Shown here one piece after another: positions 56,954-64,000 of a stretch of 64,000 nucleotides of DNA. A program made the position numbers and the translations under genes. Each line of letters starts with the position of its first letter. Positions within the stretch are counted from its first letter, which is position 1. Below the pieces are notes generated by a model. The model was not told the origin of the DNA, searched no databases, and worked only from the letters and a program-made list of their open reading frames with translations. This stretch comes from Carex sylvatica (taxonomy: Eukaryota > Streptophyta > Magnoliopsida > Poales > Cyperaceae): contig CAXKVR010000032.1 of NCBI GenBank assembly GCA_964058845.1, forward strand, positions 1-64,000, read 5' to 3'.

Positions 56954-57300
56954 AGACAACCATCTCGATCAGAAATTAAACCTTCTCAAGTAACGCACAG
57001 TTTGAATTTAGATCTAACAATTGAATGTGAGATAGCACGAATATTAAATCACACAATTACATATCAAACGGTCAAGTTGTAAACTATAAAATTTCATATA
57101 CCTTTGGCCGGGTTTCGTTTCTTTAATATATATATATATATATATATATAAAATTTAATTAACACCATCGGCTTATGCTTGAACCGATGGTGATCACTTA
57201 TTTGTGGTGGCTTCATCTTCCCACTATTGTTTGGTATGAAATTCATCGGCTTGTCAGCGATTAAACCGATGGTGATCACTATATGATGCAATTTTTGTAT
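56954..57300. repeat. diverged CACTA-like segment in the palindrome spacer
   Basis: Motifs gtgagatagcacgaatatta, cggtcaagttg and tttggccggg align in order with the inner end of the right arm (59560-59650), and two accgatggtgatcac repeats (57182-57195 and 57265-57279) match the CACTA subterminal motif. This looks like an older relative of the CACTA sequence in the arms. An (AT)n run lies at 57127-57150. Confidence 0.5.
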
Positions 57301-57332
57301 TCATTAATTAATTAGTAATAGTAATTGAACTG

Positions 57333-57432
57333 TCTGTGATTTTAATATTTAATATTCGAAGTGTACTCAAAATATTAATTGTTCTGTGATTTTAATATTT
57401 AATATTCGAAGTGTACTCAAAATATTAATTAG
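57333..57432. repeat. perfect 50-bp tandem duplication
   Basis: The unit beginning ctgtgattttaatatttaat occurs at 57333 and 57383 with no difference across the 50 bp. Confidence 0.92.
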
Positions 57433-57919
57433 TATGCTGTAATTCTCATTTTATATTTTCCAATATTAGTATGCTTTTGCAAAAATATTTTCTAACTCTT
57501 ACATATAACATATGCACTTTTAATGAAGCTTTGTAAAGTTTTCAAATGTAAAGTTCAATTAATAAATGTACTGCTTGAATTATAATAAAACATATTACAT
57601 ATTTTAAAGTCCTTAAATGTACATATCAACAATAAATTGTGTATGACATGTACATTCAAGAAAATTAATGTATAACCAATTAATAAGTTGTCAGTTATTA
57701 GTATATATAGTTAATTTACCTCGAGTGAAATTTGTACAGATCTATTCATCATTCAACGTATATACAACATGTATACTAGTATCCCGTGTATTGCAACAGG
57801 AATATATTATAAGAAAAGAAAAAGAAAATTAATACAAAATGACATATTTTCATAAAAAAAATTTAGACTAAATAACAAATAATATTAATTACTAAATAAC
57901 ATATTAAATTTTAATCAAA
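57433..57919. other. gene-free AT-rich DNA
   Basis: 3' flank of the F-box/FBD remnant. No feature was recognised. Confidence 0.5.
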
Positions 57920-59019
57920 CTAGTAAAACTTTAAAGTCTTCTCAAATGGCTTTGGATCAGGATTCCAGGGGTTGAAATCATCTGGCTCGGCCAACCATCT
58001 TACAATTGCCCAATTCCACCCATCGTACCTCGGTCCTAAATCATGTGTTTGTTGTACAGCATCACGGCAAGCATTAATTACACGATAGTTCCTAAAATTT
58101 TGCAATTCACCTGTACGAAGCATTAGATAATTCACCACTTGTTCTACCAGGTTGTTGAACTCCCTGAATTTCACCTCAACCATCTTGAGATTTCTTCTCA
58201 GTTGATTTCCATACCTACTGGGGGATCCCGGATGAACACATAACTAAAAAAAAAAAGATGAACCGATAATAATAATTAAACAACAAAAATATCTTTAATT
58301 ACAAATATCAATAATCAATAAATAATTAATATTGGAAAAAATTAAGAACTTACACAGTTTTCATGTTGTACTATTACAAGCTGAGTCAACTGCGGACAAC
58401 TCCTTATGATCCAGGTTTCTATTTGTAAAAGTGAATACGAACAGATAGAAACAGTGAGAGTTGTTATGTTCTCGAAGACCGAGAGTTTCTGTGGCAAAAT
58501 TATTGATGGTAGGTCCTATATGTTTGGATTAATAATAATAATTGTAAAATTAAACACATGTGAGAGTAATGAAACTATAAAATTGACCACACACATATAT
58601 ATAGAGAGAGAGTAAGGCTATCATACATTGTAATGCATAGGTATTTTTGTGCATTGGACTATAATTACCGGATTCAAAGTCCAAATAATCGATCCAAACC
58701 GTTCATCTTGTTTTCCATATTAATATGTGTTTGGAGACCAAATTTTATATTTTTTAGAAAAAAATTTACTATTTATTAAGCTACTTTGAAAATCGCTGAT
58801 CCAACGGTGCCTTTTGATTTTATTGTTATCGTTGGATCAGTGATTTTCAAAGTGGCTTAAGAAATAGTAAAAAAAATTCCAAAAATGTAAAATTTGGTCT
58901 CCAAGCACATACTAATATGGAGAACAAGATGAACGGTTTGGATCGGTTATTTGGACGTTGAATCTGGTGATTTATGATCCAATGCACAAAAATGCCTATG
59001 CATTGCAATGTATGGTAGC

Positions 59020-59056
<37 letters not shown>

Positions 59057-59333
59057 TAGTAAAAAAAATATGATACCAGGCACAGATCACACTTCATATG
59101 TAACTCCATAATACGGGCATCTTTAATCTTATGGAGTAAAACATGATCCCCTCCATGGAAAATCGAGCATTAGAATCCCTAGCATTGATGTTGAGGAAAG
59201 GCAAAGAGGTCCACAGTAGGTTGTTCCACCTCTTAGACAACATGCACGTCCGCACCACCTCGTCGGTCGTGATTAGCCCTAAGATAATGAGAAGTAAATC
59301 GTCCGACAAATTACTTATGTAATCAAACATCAT
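57920..59333 (-). pseudogene. F-box/LRR/FBD-type gene, truncated in the middle
   Basis: Three pieces read on minus. Piece 1 (59333-59094) starts MMFDYISNLSDDLLLIIL and continues LSKRWNNLLWTSLPFLN, a clear plant F-box of the FBD/LRR type, then stops. Piece 2 (58515-58354, AG..GT ends, 54 codons) reads DLPSIILPQKLSVFENITTL to WIIRSCPQLTQLVI, matching the last LRR part. Piece 3 (58243-57920) joins in phase 0 and reads RRNLKMVEVKFREFNNLVEQ, the FBD domain, to a stop. The usual 150-200 aa of LRRs between pieces 1 and 2 are absent, and a MITE sits there. F-box proteins are substrate receptors of SCF ubiquitin ligases. It lies in the spacer of the inverted duplication. Either a pseudogene or a rearranged short gene. 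Confidence 0.75.
58616..59020. mobile_element. hairpin MITE in the F-box remnant, 405 bp
   Basis: The ends GGCTATCATACATTGTAATG and GGCTACCATACATTGCAATG (inward from the right) are inverted repeats. The body folds fully, with a central palindrome (aaaatcgctgatccaacgg and ccgttggatcagtgatttt). GA- or TC-rich and (AT)n microsatellites border both sides, which hides any TSD. Confidence 0.75.
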
Positions 59334-59516
59334 TGCGTAAGACCAAAACTAATAACAATGATGAATTTGTAACAATAATTTTTCTATTCAATTACATTTC
59401 CTAATCATCCATTATATATATACACACAACATATACAAGAGACGCTTTAATTAATTAAGTGCATCCATCTATATGATATACCCATATATGATCTGTCGGG
59501 TCTTTATTAAGAGCAT
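59334..59516. other. spacer DNA upstream of the F-box remnant
   Basis: AT-rich; presumably the original 5' flank of the F-box gene. It ends where the right arm of the palindrome begins. Confidence 0.4.
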
Positions 59517-62500
59517 TAATCTATATAAAGTAACATAAAAATTCAAGTTCAAATCCAGAAGTCAAATCTGAGATAGCACGAGTATTAACTCAAATAATTA
59601 CAGAGCGGACCATCCAGTTGACAACACAAAATTTGCAATACTTTAGGCCAATTTTGTATAGCATTTAACAGTAAATTGAAGTATGCGACTTCCTAACTTT
59701 TTGTTTAACATCGTCATCGGTTAAAATCCGGCAGTAAAACATATTAATTATTATATTTTATAATTTGTAACCTAAAAGAACAATATATATTTACTCTGGG
59801 TAATTTCATCTCCCCTAATTTTAAATTTTGCAACTTTACTCTCTCTCACTAGGAATAACCGGCCGCCATCTGAGCTCTCTCTTTCACATAAGTCCTAAGG
59901 TTCCTCGGTAGCACTCTCTGTGTACGTAGGTCGCGATCTTACTAAGTTTTTTATAGTGTTTTAATTTATAGTGCTTTTTATCGATATATATATAAAATAC
60001 CTAGGTCTAGATCTGACTGTAGTGTTTTTCTGTTATATACTGCTTAGTTTTTATGGGGTTTTGTAGGGGGTAAAGTTTCTTAGAGGATACTGTAATTAAT
60101 GTTGATATATTTTAAATTTTTAGTTTCAATTTTTTTTTCTGAGCTTAGTTCTTTAGGTTTAGGTTGAGGTCTAGCAATTTTTTTATTTTTTATTTTTTGT
60201 TTTAAGTTTTGATTTTTTCTTACCTTAGGTCTTTGGGTTTAGGTTTATGATTTTTTTTTTGTAGTGGTTAAAATCTTAGAGGTTTTTACATATATTTTGA
60301 TATTTTTTAATTTTCATGTTTTGAGTTTTACTTTTTTTGAGGTACGTACATCATAATATAGGGGGTTTGATTTTTAGTTTTAAGTTTATGTTTTCAGTTT
60401 TGGTTTTAAGTTTCTTGGCCTTAGGTTTATATTTATATTTCGTTGGATTTTATAGGGGGAAAAAAGAAAGAGCTTATATTGTGATTTGATGCATGTTGAT
60501 CTGTTCTTTTTTGTAGATGGACTTGAAGGTTATAACCCAAGAACGTGATTTTATGGGGTTATTGAACCTTTCAATTCATCCACATGAAGGATTTAGATCA
60601 AATATTTAGTATATCATTTTAATAACCACGAAGGTTAAGGTTTGATTTCAAATCTGTGAGTAGTACTCCCTCTCACAGTTAACAATTGGGTGGAGATTTA
60701 GGTTATCAATTATTTCGGATCGCAAATCTATCAAGATGAGGTACTATTTTTGAAGCTCATATATGAAGATGAGCGGTCCGATATAATTGATAACATACAT
60801 CTTGAATTCCCATGTGAATTGTTTTATTTCTCCAATTAATGTATTTCTCATTCTCATGGTTATCTAAATTATAACAGAATGGTAACGCTTGTTAATTAAT
60901 GATATGTAGTGACTGATATGGACAAGTTCAATGTGATATTAGAGGAAAAACCCGATGAGGCTGTATCAGGGAAAGATAATAAGTCCAATCATTTGTATTA
61001 TGTTTCAATTTTACAAAAAAAATTCATTGTTACTTTTTCATTATACATATTCACTTGTCTTTTGTTCCAATTTCTTTTTTGAAACCCTGATAGTGGCTAT
61101 CAAGTTAACTTTTGTTTCAATTTCAGGTGAAGCTTCTGCTACTAGTAATGAAGGAGATCATTCTGAGTATGGACCACCAGCTGGATGACAAGAGGAGGCT
61201 AAGCGATCTATTTTCTATTTGATGACTCTATTGGTGGCTCCTGTACTAAACGGGTTTCAAGAAGCATAAAGGCAGGTTAGGAGGAGGATGAAGAGACTGA
61301 GCTGCACCACAACAAAAAAATCAAGCTGACGGCAGGTGCATTTTCCTTTGCCACAACTTTAGCTATTACTTGTAAAGTTTCATTTTAGTAGATTATGTTA
61401 GATAGGAATAGTTTTACGGTATGTTAATTAGATGTATATTTGTATTTTGTAGAGGAGGAAGCACGAGAGGAGCAACCACAAGAGGCAAGTGAGGTACGAG
61501 AGGAGCAAGCACAAGAGGTGGAGATCAAGGTGGAGAAGGCACAAGATGAGCAGGCATAAGATGTGCGAGAGGAGCAAGCACAAGATGTGGAGATCAAGGT
61601 GGAGAAGGTGGAGGCGGCACAAGAGCTGGAGAAGGCACAAGAGGTAGAGAAGGCAGAAGTGGCACAAGAGGAGCAACCTTAATTACTAGCATGGTACGAC
61701 CTTATGAGCAATACATAAATTAAATAGTAATATCTCTTTCACTCATATATATATATGCTACTGACAAAATCCAACATTGCAGCACATGAGGGCAAGAATT
61801 ATTCTCCTTCTGATGATGATTAATTAATCTTTGTTTAGCTAGGTAAAGCAACCATGTTTTAGATTTTGTTATTAGTGATGATGATTAATATGTATCTGTT
61901 TAGGAACAACAACCCCGTTTTGAATTTTGTTATCAGTGATATCTAGCTAGGGAGTCCTTAATTTTGTAACTACTCTTGTATGAGTTGAATACAACTTGCA
62001 TGTATTAATTATATATATGATACAATTGATGTCTGTTTATATTAATTTTCTATTCATATTAGCTTGCATGGTTTTATATTATTTGTTGATTGGTACCTAC
62101 TATTTCGTATTTTTAATATAAATGGATGGATATATATACACACACGCACACATACGAGGGCCCTAATAAAAGCACAATTAAAAAAAATATCATAAATTAC
62201 CAACGGCTCAAAATTAGTTAGAAATAGATGGCGTAAGTGACATCTGCCATCGGTTCAAACAACCCCACGCACGAGATGGCATTAAACCCTAAACGGCGTC
62301 AAATATTAAACGCAGTATGTAAGATCGCCATCGGTTCATTATAAAGTAGATCTTATGGTGTTCTACATTAAACGGCTTATTTAACGACCGAAAAACTATT
62401 ACTCCCATTGGTTCCTAATTTTTCAATAGATGGCGTCGGTGCTTAACACCATTGGTTTTCGCCGATGGCATATGTCTGTGGATTTTCTATCGGGGCGATA

Positions 62501-62570
62501 TGTATCGGATCAGACCCCGATGGCGAAACGCGATTTTAACCGATATAAAAGAATTTTTTTTGTAGTAGTG
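59517..62570 (+). mobile_element. CACTA terminus and transcription unit, right copy, uninterrupted
   Basis: It ends GAATTTTTTTTGTAGTAGTG at 62570, the exact complement of the left terminus. The order outward is: GC-richer leader-like stretch (59860-59940), a 30-codon frame MDLKVITQERDFMGLLNLSI... at 60517-60609, an ATG segment (MDKFNVILEEKPDEAVSGK) at 60918, an exon ending at 61335, the Glu-rich exon, and subterminal repeats (62180-62540). Because the DNA beyond the end is also inverted, this is a second copy of the same CACTA end, not the opposite end of one element. Confidence 0.75.
61453..61682 (+). pseudogene. last exon of the Glu-rich CACTA-borne gene, right copy
   Basis: The previous exon ends at 61335 (ELHHNKKIKLTA plus one base before GTGCAT) and joins after TAG at 61452 in phase, giving the acidic repeats EEAREEQPQEASEVREEQ and onward to VEKAEVAQEEQP and a TAA at 61680-61682. 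A TAA at 61557-61559 interrupts it where the left copy has GAA. An earlier stop (GGT TAG) in the preceding exon is shared by both arms. The protein would be acidic and probably coiled-coil; its role is unknown. Confidence 0.55.
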
Positions 62571-63131
62571 TTTGGCCGAATATTACTTTTTCAGTATATC
62601 AAGTATTGAATAGTTTGTATTGTTCAAAGCAACATATCATATATAAACAAAGGCATGTACAGCTCTTCCACCGAAGTGTGAAGAGAGTAAAATTGAAAGT
62701 GGGTTTGGTTTCGGATAGAGTGTGGATATCCGATCCGTTTAGCCAATCAGAATATTATTTGTATCCGAATTTGGAGAATTTGGAGAATTTGTCCATCTTA
62801 ATAAATTATTCGAAAATGGATAGTATTCGGAACTATCTGCTTTGTTTAAATTCAGATACGGATTCTAATTGAATTCGGAGCGGATATCCACAGGATAATC
62901 CGGCTTCGTTTTCACCCCTAATTTCATGTCTCATTTTGTCTCATACATGATCTCCATATTAAAATTTGCTTGGAGATTAAATTATATATATTTTTTGAAT
63001 TTGTTTTTTATATAGGTATAAAATCACTGTGTCAGAATCCGGGGAATTTGTCCATCTTAATAAATTATCCATATCCGGAACTATCCACTTTGTTTAAATT
63101 CGGATACGGATTCTAATTGGATTCGGAGCGG
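62571..63131. repeat. flank between the CACTA terminus and the LTR, right copy
   Basis: Mirror of 50565-51021, but about 100 bp longer. It keeps two copies of the gatatccgctccgaatt/aggagcggatatcc motif, one of which is the LTR target. The frame at 62606-62872 is a by-product of the repeat. Confidence 0.7.
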
Positions 63132-64000
63132 TGTTGCACCAAAAAGGTATAGTACAAAGTTTCAGTACAGTAAACTGTACTTTTTAACCTTAAATACACT
63201 TTCAGTTCAGATTGCAAGTATACAATCCTACCGCGTAGTATATTATCGGGTATCGATCCTCAAAGAGTAAGTTTAGATACTAGGTTTAGACTTTATTAAT
63301 TAATTTCAGAAAATAATAAAAAAGAAGTAAGTGCAATAAAATAGAATAAGGGGGATTTGTTTAAATAGTCCTAAGTTGGGTTCAATACCCGAGAAGAATT
63401 GTAAACAATAGATGTAAATAAAATAAAGAAAGTGAAGATTGGTTTGTTTTCAAGTTGAGGAGATCTAGGAGTATTCGGTCTACAATCCCTTGTTAATTAT
63501 ATCTATTTGGTATTTGTTTAAATTCATGTATGATTTGCTGAGGTTTCTAACCTAATATGTCATTAAGGGTCACTTTCGTGAATTAATAACGTGCCTAAGT
63601 AATTCGGACTTCACAGTTACGTCCTTCATCCTAGCTACCTAGACCATAAGCTCTTGTTAGTCTCTCATCTCCTCAAATATTGGTACTTCACAGTTACGTT
63701 CTTCATACCAATATCTGATTTAATTTGAGATGTCCTAATAAGGGTATGACTTCACAGTTACATCCTTCACAAAGTCCCTAACCCTAATTTCTGTAGTTCC
63801 GGTTTGATTTCGCAGTTGGTTAGACCTTAATCAAAACCTAAGTTATTTGTGTTCATAATTGGTACTCTCATCTCGTCCTAACTTCTTTGGTTCTTTCGAA
63901 TCCAAAGCGGAACTACATCGATTTTAAGTACTAATTATGTAATTAACACAAATTATAAATCTCAGAAATTAGCATCAAATCCCATAAAATAATCATGATA
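63132..64000 (-). mobile_element. LTR A copy in the right arm, partial
   Basis: It begins TGTTGCACCAAAAAGG directly after the target AGCGG (63127-63131), the complement of the CCGCT used by LTR A. It follows LTR A in reverse with few differences to the window end. Only about 869 of some 1930 bp are visible; its other end and TSD are outside. Confidence 0.88.

Larger units (their letters stand above)
59517..64000. repeat. right arm of the large inverted duplication (runs off the window)
   Basis: Reverse complement of the left arm, starting at gcattaatctatataaagtaac. It contains, in order, the CACTA transcription unit, the CACTA terminus (62570), the flank with about 100 bp missing from the left arm, and the start of the older LTR. 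It lacks solo LTR B. Confidence 0.92.

Noticed and set aside
51022..62570. A single 11.5-kb CACTA transposon bounded by the two matching termini
   Set aside because: The sequences outside both termini are inverted copies of each other, with no 3-bp direct duplication, so these are two copies of one end within a larger inverted duplication.

Overview
This is nuclear DNA from a flowering plant. It is very AT-rich, its genes have GT..AG introns, and it holds plant-specific families (a Raf-like MAPKKK with an EDR1/CTR1 N-terminal domain, a B-class GATA factor with an LLM tail, an F-box/FBD protein) plus a typical plant transposon load. The species cannot be fixed from the sequence. There is nothing prokaryotic or viral.

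Layout. 0-7 kb: one apparently intact 13-exon gene on + for a 713-aa Raf-like protein kinase. 8.0-9.6 kb: an almost pure (AAT)n tract of about 0.9 kb, then a run of 27 G. 9.6-31.8 kb: gene-free DNA holding small DNA transposons and SINEs, several bounded by target-site duplications (TSDs). 31.97-33.26 kb: a three-exon gene on + for a 311-aa GATA factor. 33.7-40.6 kb: nested elements: a SINE, a MULE-type MITE, a decayed Copia RT/RNase H split by an hAT, and a Copia gag split by both a deleted Copia element (LTRs, PBS and PPT kept) and another hAT. 41.9-43.1 kb: a complete non-autonomous CACTA element. 45.5-47.1 kb: a long-inverted-repeat element with internal tandem repeats and a nested MITE.

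48.6-64 kb: a large inverted duplication. The left arm (about 49.7-55.8 kb) and the right arm (59.5 kb to the window end) are near-identical reverse complements around a spacer of about 3.7 kb that holds a truncated LTR, CACTA-like repeats and an F-box/FBD gene remnant. Both arms carry the same CACTA terminus, the same flank and the same older LTR insertion. Only the left arm carries a second, younger solo LTR, and the right arm preserves its empty site. A Glu-rich reading frame is disabled by a different stop codon in each arm.

Only the kinase and the GATA factor look like functional host genes. They are 25 kb apart, and nothing in the sequence links them functionally. No complete tRNA or rRNA gene and no CRISPR array was recognised. 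Everything was read by eye: percent identities, family names and boundaries without TSDs are estimates.
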